This document shows positions 1 through 11,455 of a stretch of 64,000 bases of DNA, piece by piece (within the stretch, counting starts at the first letter, position 1; each line of letters starts with the position of its first letter). The position numbers and the translations under genes are program-made. Under the pieces are notes generated by a model. That model worked only from the letters and a program-made list of their open reading frames with translations, was not told the DNA's origin and searched no databases. The DNA is from Choristoneura fumiferana (lineage: Eukaryota > Arthropoda > Insecta > Lepidoptera > Tortricidae). The stretch spans positions 9,987,842 through 10,051,841 of the forward strand of contig NC_133473.1 of the NCBI RefSeq assembly GCF_025370935.1, written 5' to 3'.

Positions 1-156
1 AGGTAATGATGTGATAAATGCTGTATGATTATAGATTTAGTGTTGTTGTGCTATTAATAAAATATGTTCGAATGTGGTTTTCGATGGTTTTATTCCTACT
101 TACCTTTATTCCAAATTTATTTTCTTTAACTTGGCAAAAAAATATTTTTAATAACA

Positions 157-431
157 GTTTAAAAACTGGTTGCATGGTGTACGGTTGTGTCACTCTGAAG
201 ATGAGCTCTGTTTGAGTTCGAAACGCGTCAGTGTAGTGTGGTGGTGGTGATAGATGGGTTTGTGTGATTTGTGTGTGTTCTTACAGTGTGGAGGTGGAGG
301 AACTGCATGAACACGCATATTTTGCATAAGCTTAGCTATCGTAAGGTCGCGGGTGAGCAAGGAAATTATTTTAGTTCATTGATATGGACCTCCGCAAAGT
401 AACGCCTGATTCAATAAATTGTTTAAAAACT
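157..431 (+). mobile_element. 253-bp SINE-like element with 11-bp target duplication
   Basis: Element 168-420 is flanked by direct copies of gtttaaaaact (157-167 and 421-431). The same sequence recurs at 5938-6215 and, as a fragment on the other strand, at 19134-19216. It contains a box B-like gagttcgaaacg and a TG-rich middle. The long target duplication points to retroposition. Confidence 0.75.
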
Positions 432-659
432 TACCCATTAAAGACAATTATAATTTTTTTGCGCCCTATGATGATGATATCGTATCCACGGTAGCAAGTA
501 AAATGTTTTGTCCTCATTTTAGTCGCATATTTAAAACGACAAGGCTTTATAGTCGAATTCAATTTTAATACTCATTAGGGAGATACAGTTAGGCGCCACT
601 ATGCGAAGTAGCCGCCGAATTAAATCGGCCAGGCTTTATGGTGGTGATGTCGAACTTTC

Positions 660-955
660 TTTGCCTGCTTTTATTTTAAGTACCATTCGCGTCGGGTGCT
701 CGCCGCGGGCGGACGTCGGTACTCGATTCCGACCGTTCCTTCCGATTCTTCGCCGACCTGTGCTATAGAGACACTTTTACACCTGCCTTTGTACGTTAAC
801 CCTTATGACTGTAGTCAACCCTGTGTACAGTGAATCAGTGTGATGGAATGCCAAAGTACTTCCAGTGAAAAGAAATGTTGACTAGAGATGCTTATCGGCA
901 CAACCTATAATGAACACCAGTGGAACAGTTGTGAATTTTAACAATTATTAAGGTA
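660..955 (+). promoter_or_regulatory. possible promoter and 5' UTR exon
   Basis: A GC-rich block at 690-745 in AT-rich surroundings is followed by an insect initiator-like ATCAGT at about 834 and, at 952-953, by a good donor-like TTAAG|GTAGGT. No long open frame is present, so it would be non-coding. It could be the 5' exon of the harmonin gene downstream. Inference only. Confidence 0.25.
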
Positions 956-1424
956 GGTTGCTATTTTGATTTTGATTATAATTAGATCGTAAATAATCTT
1001 AAGATATTGATGTTACACACGTGGAGGTAGATTGAAGGTTTTTTTCAGTTGTTATCGGTGTGGTTCGCATTAACGATACACTCGAATATTTTGGTTTTGT
1101 CTAGATAGTTACCTACCAAATTTCTAAATATCTATATGTCTGTACAGATTAGGAGAGAATTTAATTCACAAAGTAATTGTTTTAATAACAATAGTGTTTG
1201 TTTGGTTTTAATGAAATTGGAAATGCGTAGTACTTATTGCCAGCATAGAAGTGAATATTCCGTGAATTTTAACGGGAGGGTATAAATCGCAGGCCGTTGC
1301 TAGGGTAAACAGAAGCTATGTTCAGTTCAACCAACCCAGCGATTTGCCATGTTATACACGAAGCAGTGGGTGTATTGTCTTATTATGTACCTATAATTTT
1401 GTATAAGTACATGATATGCAATAA

Positions 1425-1721
1425 GCCGTGGTGGCCTAGCGGTTTGACCTATCGCCTCTCAAACAGAGGGTCTTGGGTTCAAACCCCGGCTCGCACCTCT
1501 GAGTTTTTCCAAATTCATGTGCGGGATTACATTTGAAATTTACCACGAGCTTTGCGGTGAAGGAAAACATCGTGAGGAAACCTGTACAAACCTGCGAAGC
1601 AATTCAATGGTGCGTGTGAAGTTCCCAATCCGCACTGGGCCCGCGTGGGAACTATAGCCCAAGCCCTCTTGTTCTGAGAGGAGGCCTGTGCCCAGCAGTG
1701 GGACGTATATAGGCTGGGATG
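1425..1721 (+). mobile_element. tRNA-derived SINE with 9-bp target duplication
   Basis: The tRNA-like head has an A box (gtggcctagcggtt) and B box (gggttcaaacccc). A conserved body follows with cgtgaggaaacctg and gcccagcagtgggacg. Direct repeats atgcaataa flank it at 1416-1424 and 1722-1730. Full-length. Confidence 0.88.
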
Positions 1722-1730
1722 ATGCAATAA

Positions 1731-3389
1731 AACAAAGTAAGAAAATCAATGCAGATGTTACACTCAAAATAATGAAAACCTTTGCGTGTTCATGTGCACA
1801 CAGACCATGTTCATTTCGATTGAATCATTTTCACTGAAAATTTCAACTGTATAAATTTTACTGCCACTGCCAAGTTCAAATACTCTCAGATATAACTGGT
1901 ATATAAACAGGCCATGAAGCAAAGTCATCTTGCTTGTGGTCAGAAGTAAACGACTTAGGTCATAAAATATCAATTATGAGTTAAATCCAAACTTTTTGAT
2001 AGATCGTTATATTCGGATGCGACTAAATTTAGGTATATTGATTTTAAACATATATTTTTATTTAAACCTACTTAAAATGTGTCTGTCTATGTATTTAAGC
2101 ATTATTATTATACATTACAAATAATTACAATAAATATATGACTACAAACTTGAAAGAATTATTCGGTACCTAATTAGTTATTTAATGTATTAATCGCGAT
2201 ACTTTTAGACAATTTGTTATATAATTGGCACAACGTTAAAATTTAACGTTAAAATTTTAAATAGATCCTTATTAACTTTGGTCATGACCATTATAAGGCG
2301 TTTGAAAAGTTTGGTTTTAGCTCGTAATTTATTTTGTGACTTCAAAGTCGTTTATTTCTGTCCACAAATATTCTGTCCATAATGTTAATACCTATGTATA
2401 CCGTTATACGGAGTATTTGAACTTGGCAGTGACAGAAAAAATTGTATAATTACAAAAGTTCACAGTAGGTAGGTACAGTGGAAATTAGTCAATTAAAATG
2501 AACATGACCTCTGAGGCTTTTATTATTTTGAGCGTACCTACTATTATCTACACCGATGTTCTCACTTTGTTTTCTCGCATATCATGTACATCGATAGGTA
2601 GGAACTAAGTACTCTAGTTTCGTGGTCGGCAGTTGGGCTACGAAACAATACTAAGAATAAGAGTAACCTATCTAACTAACCTAGTTTTTGTTGGAATGTT
2701 CCTAACAGTTTTTGAAATATTAAGAAAAACTATACAGTTGTATTTAATTATGGTTACAAACAACGTACTTACGAGTATAAACATTGTATGTAAAACAAAA
2801 TCGTAGGTAGGTAACGGAAGACATACATTCAGTTGATAGTGTAATTGTTCCGAAAATAAAACAAGTATTTTATAACAATTTTCTAAAATTATATTCCATA
2901 CATACATGCAACGTCTTATAAGCATAGTGCTTTTCATCATTCCAAACGTTACATAAAGTGAAAGATATCATCCGTAGTTCCTAAAAACGTAAATAATAAT
3001 TACGCCAAAATTGCTACCTACCTTGAGTAATTTAAGAAGTAATAGTTAGAAAGATTACTTTCTGAGATAAAGACCTACGAGTATTACTGTTCATACTTTT
3101 GTTCTCTTACGTCTATCTTGCCTTTGAGAAGACTTTATCTCTTGATCCGAAATAACAATGTCCCTCATTGATAAATATGTCACGATTATGTTGATAGGAT
3201 CAATTTTTGAGACAAAACGATCACTATAGTGGATTTTTACTCAATGGGAAAAATAGAGCCGATTATTTATTGTAGGTAAGTATTATGTTATCTTTAACTG
3301 GTTTAAGAGTACCTACCTCTAACTTTACTGACAGCCTGACAGGCCGCCCGACAACGCATATTCAACTAGGTATATTTTGAGGATCTAAG
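1731..3389. other. AT-rich stretch without recognised gene
   Basis: Apart from ttaacgttaaaatttaacgtt near 2235 (a short palindromic run), nothing is recognised; open frames are short and AT-driven. Confidence 0.6.
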
Positions 3390-3628
3390 ATGTGCACTGA
3401 AAAAAGATTTTCAGAGCTGACTAGCCATTTTTTTATTCTTCCACGGGAGCGAATACGATATAAGCTTAGTTTATTGATTAACGAATCAATAAACTTACTT
3501 AAATCAATAGACTTATTTGATAGGGAAGATGATATTCCAAAAATTTATAAATATTTGGTAGAATTTGATTCTTCAAGTTTCGATGATCTACATTGTCATC
3601 AGGTCTTCAACGCGTTGTTAATTCAGGG
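3390..3628 (+). CDS. candidate upstream coding exon, unrecognised (possible harmonin N-terminus)
   Basis: An 80-codon open frame begins with ATG (MCTEKRFSELTSHFF) and stays open to a possible donor GTAGTT at 3629. It looks protein-like: it contains FFILPRERIRYKLSLLINE and KIYKYLVEFDSS, with mixed charged and hydrophobic composition rather than repeat-like bias. Splicing at 3629 leaves two bases of a codon (gg), and the PDZ1 exon at 12344 begins with one base (a) that would complete it, so the phases agree. That agreement has a one-in-three chance of being accidental. I do not see clear similarity to the vertebrate harmonin N-terminal helical domain. A dispersed repeat starts about 10 bp past the donor. 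It could be the harmonin N-terminus, the first exon of another gene, or chance. Confidence 0.35.
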
Positions 3629-3639
3629 GTAGTTCTTAT

Positions 3640-3870
3640 TTTTAACACCCGACGCAAAAAGAGGGGTGTTATAAGTTTGACCACTACGTGTGTCTGTCTG
3701 TCTGTCTATGGCACCGTAGCTCTTAAATGGGTGGACCGATTTCGATGTGGTTTTTATTATTGGAAAGTGGGTTTTCTAGCGATGGTTCTTAGACATGTTT
3801 CATCAAAATCGGTTGAGCCATTTTTGAAATATTGAACTTTGAAGTGACAAAGTCGGGGGATTTCCAACTT
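3640..3870 (+). repeat. dispersed repeat 'acacccgacgcaaaaagagg'
   Basis: acacccgacgcaaaaagagg, tgtctgtctgtctgtctatg, gtggaccgatttcgatgtgg, gacatgtttcatcaaaatcg; the reverse complement recurs at 53255-53475. Confidence 0.7.
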
Positions 3871-4194
3871 TCGTTGGTTAGCTTATATTAATGTCGACTT
3901 ACATAGCTTAGTAGCTCGCTAATTACAATCTCAAACCTAGAATTTTCTGAATTGAAACATTTTATTTTTATGTTAACAGCATTAAACAAGGTATGATACG
4001 TTAAATTACGTACCTACGAGAAACGAGAAACATCGATACGCAGGACCTTCGCAGGTTCTCTTTGGTTTTTAGATTGCACAGTCTTGTTACACGTGTAAGC
4101 AATAAACGTAAGGTAATTTCACTCCAAGATATAGAAAAATATAGAAAATTCAACTCAAATATTTAGCTTACCTACATCTTACATTTATTGTTTA

Positions 4195-4755
4195 CTAGTG
4201 CTTACCTGCGGCTTCGCACGCGTAAACCACGAGATCCAATATTTAAACAAATGTATAAATAAAATAATAAATATCATGGGACATTTGACACCAATTGCCC
4301 TAGTCTCAAACTAAGCAAAGCTTGTACTATGGATACTAACTAGGCAACGGATAAACATAGATACCTATATAGATAAATACATATTAAACATCCAAAATCC
4401 GAGAACAAACATTCGTACTTTTCATACAAATATCTGCCCCGGTCGGGAATCGAACCCGGGACCTCAAGCTTCGTAGTCAGGTTTTCTAACCACTTGGCCA
4501 CCCGGTCGTCATTTGAATGAAAATTCCGGATTTCACCCGCGCTATATTTCATGTTTCTAATCTTAGCGGTTGAGATTTTAAGATTTTATCCCGATCCCGT
4601 GGGAATATCGGAATTAAAAGTTGCCTATGTGTTATTCCAGATGTCCACCTGTACACGTACCAAAATTCATACAAATCCGATCAGCTGTTTTAGCTTGAAG
4701 GAGTAACAAACACACAACATAATCACAATCTTTTGCATTTATGATATTAGTGGGA
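4195..4755 (-). mobile_element. Helitron-like (Lep1-type) short element with a nested SINE
   Basis: Starts actagtgcttacctgcggct and ends gcatttatgatattagtggg, the antisense form of the common lepidopteran short repeat that ends gcaaaagctagt. About 300 bp at 4240-4545 is a separate tRNA-SINE insertion. The family name is from memory. Confidence 0.6.
4240..4512 (-). mobile_element. tRNA-derived SINE (ggtcccgggttcgattccc type)
   Basis: The antisense tRNA-like part at 4435-4510 has B box gtcgggaatcgaacccggg and A box cttggccacccgg. The 3' part (aataaatatcatgggacatt, caccaattg) recurs at 35255-35345. Confidence 0.75.
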
Positions 4756-5929
4756 TTTGGCTTTGGCTATGAAACGCTGCTATCAGATGTTTCCTCTTCC
4801 ACAGGATAATGACAGTTAGGCAGTAGTTAAGTAGAAACAAGAAAACCAGTCTCGCATCCTGCCTGGCCGACCCTCTCATTTCAAGTACGCTGTTTACTGC
4901 ATTTCTCACAGTAGGTATTAATATGGGTCTTCATTTATTTTGCAGTACATTTTTCTTCTATTTTATTATCTTTAAATATAGACCTACTCGTAATATTTAC
5001 AGGCAATTTTTTTACATGGTAGATAGAAAAGTTAATGACGGCCAATCTAGATTTTTAATAAGTCCTATTTAAGGTGTCCATACTTTCAGATGGAGTAAAT
5101 TAAGAAATTAAGTGAGTGTATTAATTATATTATTTTTCTTAACTGAGCTAGAAACACTCATTTTGAACACACACAAAAACATTCTGTATAAGCGCCTTAA
5201 ACGACCTTCTGTGAAACTTTAAGTATTGTGTGTGGTATAATAAAATGGGTAAAATCAGTGATACATGGGAGCGTGTGAACGACTCGAGAAACTACTGCAA
5301 CGACCGTCTTGTTCTCGGCTGTCTACTCACTTTCCATCCATTCATGGAGTTTCCAGGTTTTTTTCTATCGATTTCTTTCGGGCCTTTCTATGCCTGATTG
5401 CGACGTATAGGTACTTATTTAATTATTTCTTGATTTTACTTCAAGTCTTTCAATGATTTCTCATAGTAACTGAAGCTACGCGGTGAACATTTAATCATTA
5501 TTAATAGGTAATTGACATGTTCATTTAGTATTGCATCTAAGCTCAGCGACTGTAATGTTAAATTGAATTTCGCGGAGTGAAAGTTTCTGCACGCTATTGG
5601 AAGTCTGCTATAGTTTATAAATCGTTTTAGTGTATCCCATAGGTATTTGTTTGCATGTTTTGATGATTAGGGTCGTATTCTCGTGTAAAATTGCAAATAG
5701 CGGAGGAGCCGCCCGCCGCCGGCCGCCACGGCAGGTGCAAGATGTGTCCGATTGCGCAAGCGCAAGATGCGGTATCCACTTCGTTTTCTATTACAAAAGC
5801 TTAGTTTCTACTTATAGCTGGGAACTGCAATATGGGGTAAACTGCTCATTGTTGTGGTCTTTGCGAGGTATCACCACGATAGTTATGACTTTACCACGTT
5901 ATGCACCGAAGGCAGAAATTCGTTTGGCC

Positions 5930-6223
5930 GAATATCACTTGACTAACAACTGGTAGCATGGTGTACGGTTGTGTCACTCTGAAGATGAGCTCTGGTTGAG
6001 TTCGAAACGCGTCAGTGTAGTGTGGTGGTGGTGATAGATGGGTTTGTGTGATTTGTGTTTGTTCTTACAGTGTGGAGGTGGAGGAACTGCATGAACACGC
6101 ATATTTTGCATAAGCTTAGCTATCGTAAGGTCGCGGGTGAGCAAGGAAATTATTTTAGTTCATTGATATGGACCTCCGCAAAGTAACGCCTGATTCGATG
6201 AATTATTATATAGCAGAATATCA
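5930..6223 (+). mobile_element. second copy of the 253-bp SINE-like element
   Basis: Over 240 bp nearly identical to 168-420, from ggtagcatggtgtacgg to cctgattc. Possible 8-bp flanking duplication gaatatca at 5930-5937 and 6216-6223. Confidence 0.72.
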
Positions 6224-6377
6224 TAATGACACAAAACGTTTGGAAAATTTATCATTTGTCAAATCTTTCACTTGGTGAAAAAACTATTAAACGAATAACG
6301 TTTCGTCAGTGTAACAGTTCCCTTTTCATACACAAGCCAACTTTTTACTTAAAGTAAGTAAGAGTTACACACCATTT

Positions 6378-7262
6378 TTAGGGTTCCGGAGCCAAAATGG
6401 CAAAAACGGAACCCTTATAGTGTCGCCATGTCTGTCTGTCTATCCGTCCGCGGCTTTGCTCAGGGACTATCAATGTTAGAAAGCTGTAATTTTGCACGGA
6501 TATATATGTAAACTATGCCGACAAAATGGTACATTTTTTTTTTATGTAGGCTGTAATATGTCCCACTGCTGGGCAAAAGCCTTCCCTTTCTTTCGCCACT
6601 CTTCCCTATCATGAGCATGAACCTGCCAATCGAGCTGAAAAGCGCTCAGGTCGTCCCGCCATCTCCTCTTGGGTCTGCCTCTGCTCCTTTGACCATCCTT
6701 CGGAACCCATTAGGTAACAACCAAAACCAATACCACCATATATATGACCAATAGCGTGAAACGTAGAGTTACAGTAGATCGGCAAGATATACACAGTACG
6801 TCGACGAGTATATCTACTTGGGCCATGTAGCAATCCTTCGAAAACAGGCAGTCGAGAGAAATCGATAGGCGTATCGATAATGCCTGGAAGAGCTTCTGGT
6901 CCATGAAGACGCTAATGAAGGGCAACCTTCCTCTGTCACTTAAGCGCAAACTCGTCGACATGTGAATTCTTCCCATTTTAACCTACGGCGCCCAAACTTG
7001 GTCATTGACTGAAGCTCAAAAGTCCAAGCTCAAGGTTTTTCAACGAGCAATGGAGCGCAGTATTCTGGGTGTTCGAAGAACTGATCGAATCAAAAACACG
7101 GCACTGCGCTCCAAAACCCGTATAACCTATGTGGGTGTCAAGACCGCTAAGCTGAAGTGGGACTGGGCTGGACATGTCTGCCGCATGCATCCAGACCGAT
7201 GGTCACGATAATGGTACAATAAAAAATATTTTTTTTTAGGGTACCTCCCATAGACGAGAGAG
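6378..7262 (+). repeat. 'ggttccggagcc' repeat, interrupted by a LINE insertion
   Basis: 6378-6533 and 7210-7262 are parts of one repeat (agggttccggagccaaaatg; then gtacctcccatagacg), continuous in the copies at 16121, 24415 and 51105. The insertion between them is the LINE at 6534-7209. Confidence 0.75.
6534..7209 (-). mobile_element. RTE-like LINE fossil with 5' inversion
   Basis: Inserted antisense, with the poly(A) seen as a T run at 6534, and flanked by aatggtaca at 6525-6533 and 7210-7218. From 6534 to about 6715 the minus strand codes the RT C-terminal end (DGQRSRGRPKRRWRDDL, QVHAHDREEWRK). From about 6720 to 7209 the plus strand codes the part just before it (VDEYIYLG, REIDRRIDNAWKSFWSMK, LTYGAQTWSLTEAQKSKLK, WDWAGHVCRMHPDRW). 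The pieces are head-inverted, as twin priming produces. Stops and frame changes make it non-functional. Confidence 0.85.
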
Positions 7263-7366
7263 ATATATGTTGAAGCATTTTCAAAATAAATTGCTACTTA
7301 AATGTTTAGATGTCAATTTTCTGGATTTATGTGACTTTGTACGACTAACCTATAACATCTCGAAAA

Positions 7367-7510
7367 TACAACCTGAGACATGGATGGACAGAGAAACCAG
7401 AAAAAGAGACCAGCGCTGGGAATCGAACCCAGGTCCTTAGCATTCCGTGCTGCGTGCCATACCCCTACAACCACTAGACAGGAGCACAGACACGAATTTC
7501 TCCTATGCAC
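7367..7510 (-). mobile_element. tRNA-SINE, left arm of an inverted pair
   Basis: Antisense tRNA-like core at 7405-7480: gctgggaatcgaacccaggt, tagcattccgtgctgcgtgc. It is followed outward by gacatggatg and tcgaaaatacaacctgaga. Confidence 0.78.
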
Positions 7511-7589
7511 ACATATCTCAGGTTGCTTATTTCTACTTCGCTACTTAAGCAGCAGCACTACTACTACTACTACTTTTGTCTGTACTCCT

Positions 7590-7840
7590 GTCCAGTAAAA
7601 TAAAGTTTATTTCTATTTCTATTAGTGGTAGTGTAGGGGTATGGCACGCAGCACGGATTGCTGAGGACCTGGGTTCGATTCCCAGCGCTGGTATCTTTTT
7701 CTGTTTTTTTCTGTGCATCCATGTCTCAGTTTGTATTTTCGATATGGTTTTATGTTTTACGAGATGAGCGTAAAAGTACAAAATTTGGAGTTGAAATAAA
7801 AAATACAAAAATACTCCAAATAACCAATCATAACCTATAA
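7590..7840 (+). mobile_element. tRNA-SINE, right arm of an inverted pair
   Basis: Sense copy: tgtaggggtatggcacgcag, gacctgggttcgattcccag, then gcatccatgtctcagtttgt and ttttcgatatgg and a tail with aaatttggagttgaaataaa. Confidence 0.78.
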
Positions 7841-7844
7841 CACT

Positions 7845-10200
7845 GAAAAAGAAGTTCTTGAGTAAGTAGCTGCATTGGTAGCTGTTCAGAATTTGACGTT
7901 GGAATTTATCTAATAAGTCGCACAAGCAACAGCTTCAGTTGACACAACAAAGTAATTACAAAAGGTAAGGGTGAGTGGCACTGGCATATTTTGTTGGTTG
8001 CTAACAAACCTGCCGGGCCAGGTGGCCGCCGGCCAGGCGTTAGGCACAGGTCAGGCATTCTAGGATAAGTTAGTATCTATGAATAGTATCAGACACGGGC
8101 AGGCATGCGGCCGGCCGGCCGCGGCCCGAGGTCGGTGTCAGTTAATTGGCGAGGAGTCGACCGGGCCGGTTTATCCACCGGTTGTTGTTTTACGGCATAC
8201 ATTTGTTATCTCGTAGCTCGCTTCGTTCGATGGCTTGGTTCGATAGATACACCAAAGAATTCGAATATCTAGGTAGGTACGAAACTAATGCAAATGTTCA
8301 AATATTGTCTACTTGACCCTAAATGGAAAGCTATTATAAATTTTACACGCATTCTAATAGTGGCTTTCAAACAAGTCTGTTATCGTTTCGTATTGGATCG
8401 ATAGTATGTTTAACGGTTGCATTGCAGTGGTAATATTTCTGGCTTCAGTATAGGGGAATGATGTAATCAAATCCCTTGATACGTGCGTGGTACCAGGCTT
8501 CCCGGGTTTAACCGGAAATTAAATATCCCTGAGCTCCCTACAATAAACAGTCACCCTAAGTTTTGGCTTTGTTCCTTAGCAATATTGAACTATTTTATCG
8601 AAGTGATATGCAACTAAAGCCAATTGATCTGCCTCAGCACCAGCCAGCAGGAGTGGACCTATAGTCATCAACCTCACTTACGCACTTTATATTGGGCTTC
8701 AATCACTCCTGCTGGCTCGTGCTGAGGCACCGACCGACTTCAGACTGGTAGAAAAATATTTTCATGGTTTTTTTGTAGTCGGTTCAATTTTTTGTTATAA
8801 AATTTTTGAACAACATCCTCGTAGTTTCTTATCTCCAAGTATTATCTTGAGAAAAGCGACAAAAAACCTTAAGCGTTTCCTCGAACAGCGAAAACAGGTT
8901 TTTTTATTGCCTCAAACTGGCCGACACAGGATTAGAACAATATCACAAAGAATGAGTTTTAGCAGTTTTAGTCGACGGTTTGACCGAGGCCATTGCTCTC
9001 GACTAGACTGAGGAAAAAAACAGGGGAACAGTTGTTAGTCGGGCCGCGGGATTCATGGTTGAGCGCCCCCGCCACCTGCGCCCGCGACCGGCGTTAGGTA
9101 TGCCACCCGCGCCAGCGCTGCTTCAATATCGCACTTTAACTTCTATATTATTATTATTATATAACTCGGCTCTATTCTAATCCATCCCTGATTTAAAACT
9201 TTCAGTACCTAGCCGGGATAGGTGATTTATCAAGTTCAATCTTTTCGTGCTTCTGCAAATTGAAACAAAATTACAAACTTCTGTTAAGTACCCGGATCCA
9301 ATTGAAGTGTTGATCTCGTGGATTCGTGCAGTGATGACCTCACTAATCTATGACACCTCTAGGCCGTCATCAACACAAAGAACAATAGAGCCGTTCATCT
9401 GTTTTAAAATCTAGTTCAATGCGGCCATTTTTCATCAGTTATGCAAACCCAGAACCTCCGATCTGTTGTACTGTAGATTCTTCAACCAGATTTAAAATTA
9501 CTATTTCTCAGGTCACGTTTCTGGAATAGGGAATGCTAGTGCTGAACTTACGTATTAGGCATTACGCAATAAACATTGTGTTAGAAGGCTACTTTTATAA
9601 CTACAAACAAGTTTATTACTTTCACTTCCATTGAGTACCTACATACTTCAAATCTATTTATATATGCATACTTACATCTGAGTAATGTGGCAAAATTATG
9701 GTTAATTCCATTATCGATTTAATTGCACTGCGGTATCTTTTGCGGCTAACCGGTATTTATTTACGTAACGAGTATAGAATGGGAAAGGTTTAAGCGGTCA
9801 TCAGTCTTTGCGCGTTTTCGTTCCGCGTCCAAGTTAATTGTGGCTAATTCAGTGTTTAGCAACGTGTCAATGAGATGGTGTGAGTTACGGTATGCATTAG
9901 TAGCGAAGCAAGTCGTACCGGGAGGCTGAGCAGGCGCAGTGCGAGGTCATTGTACTCAGCCCGAGGAGGCTGCACTATTGCCCTGCCCGCCCCACCCCTT
10001 GCCCCGACCTGCCATCCTTGCACCTTTGACAAACGACAGAGAAAATGGCACAAACTGGCTTTGTCGGGATTTTGTGCTGCAATTATACCGTATTATCCTT
10101 GAAGGTAACCAAATATTTTTTCGTGTTCTTATTTATTACTAGTTAGTAGTTATCCACTATAGTTACCTACTACTACAGAATTTGTCAAGCTTCATGTAAT
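7845..10200. other. non-coding stretch with GC-rich patches
   Basis: Patches at 8015-8165, 9040-9120 and 9930-10020 stand out from AT-rich DNA. They include a perfect 16-bp palindrome gcggccggccggccgc at 8107-8122 and ccccaccccttgccccg near 9990. No convincing exon. They could be enhancers in an intron or alternative promoters. Confidence 0.4.
8600..8800 (+). repeat. dispersed repeat 'gtgctgaggcaccgac'
   Basis: cactcctgctggctcgtgct, gaggcaccgac, ttttcatggtttttttgtag and tcggttcaa, repeated at 11352-11455. The 8630-8730 part also contains an inverted partner, gcctcagcaccagccagcag. Confidence 0.65.
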
Positions 10201-11351
10201 TTTAACAGACTTCAAAAAAGGAGGTTATGAATTCGATTGATGTTTTTTATTGAAAATAATCTCAGTTGCTCGTATCAAATACCTTAACATTTAGAACGAC
10301 CTTTAGAAGGTAGGTACGCCTTTGCCTCCTAGTATTAGTAGATGGAACCTTATAATGTCAAGGGAAATAACGAATAACGCGTCTCTAAAGATTTCATACC
10401 AATGTATATTATAAACTACAAAATAAATAACACAACAAACAACATTTTTTTTTTCAGCAAAATAGATTACGAAATGAAAAAATATCGATTGAATGTCGTT
10501 GAATCTGATTCAAGGATGGTTATATAGTACCTACTATACCTATGTAGGTAGGTTTGACACTGCTAAACTGAGCTTAGTACTTGGCTGAGTTCTTTTTACA
10601 GCTAAGTAAGTAGTCGCTGTTTCTTGTATCGGAAATTATAACTTTTGAACAAGTAAAGTTTGAAAATGTCAGATTTTAGCTCTACATTAAATGAATATTA
10701 CGGTACTTGGATATCCAAAAGTAACCGTTGGTTTTAGATGTATTTTAGCCCGGAAACCACAAGTTGTTGGCACAGTCAGTATTTTATCAATAGCATTAGC
10801 GGCACGTGAACAGTTTAATAGTCAGCCATTTCCTCGGCTTCTTGTTTTAGGTTAATCCGGATAAATACATTCAATTCATTAAAGACAGCGATAGTTTTAG
10901 CATGTAACATTATACTCGTATACCTAAATTCCACGTGCAGTCAATTGGCAAATTATTTTTTATTATATTTTCTTTTCGATAGGATTGAGAAGTTTAGAAG
11001 GTACTTACCTAGTATTGCGTAATTATTATGTGGGTATTAGTAGTATTATTAGCTTACTCGGATTTTTAATATTACTTCCTACGAATTTAAATGCGAAAGT
11101 TTGTAAGTCTGTTTGTTTGTTACTTCATCACGCCTAAACCACTGAGCCGATTTAGATGAAATTTGGTATACAGATAGCTTGAATCTAAGCTAGTATTAAA
11201 TAAACTTTAAAAGCAAAACTTAAAGTAACTAAATATATTATAAAAAATATTAGTTAAGTCACACCTGGCCGAGATTTGAACCTTTGGTTTTTAATGATTA
11301 ATGGCTAGCTCTTGATATTGACAAAAGAAAAACCACCTACAACTATACGAG

Positions 11352-11455
11352 TATATTTGGCTTCAATCACTTCTGCTGGCTCGTGCTGAGGCACCGACTT
11401 CACCCTGGTTGAAAAGTATTTTCATGGTTTTTTTGTAGTCGGTTCTATTTTCTTT
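11352..11455 (+). repeat. dispersed repeat 'gtgctgaggcaccgac', second copy
   Basis: Matches 8690-8800 from ttggcttcaatcacttctgc to tttttgtagtcggttc. Confidence 0.65.

Noticed and set aside
7395..7490. tRNA gene
   Set aside because: The A/B boxes at 1440, 4440, 7405, 7640 and 34810 belong to SINE heads: body and tail sequences follow, flanking duplications are present in some, and cloverleaf pairing is degraded.
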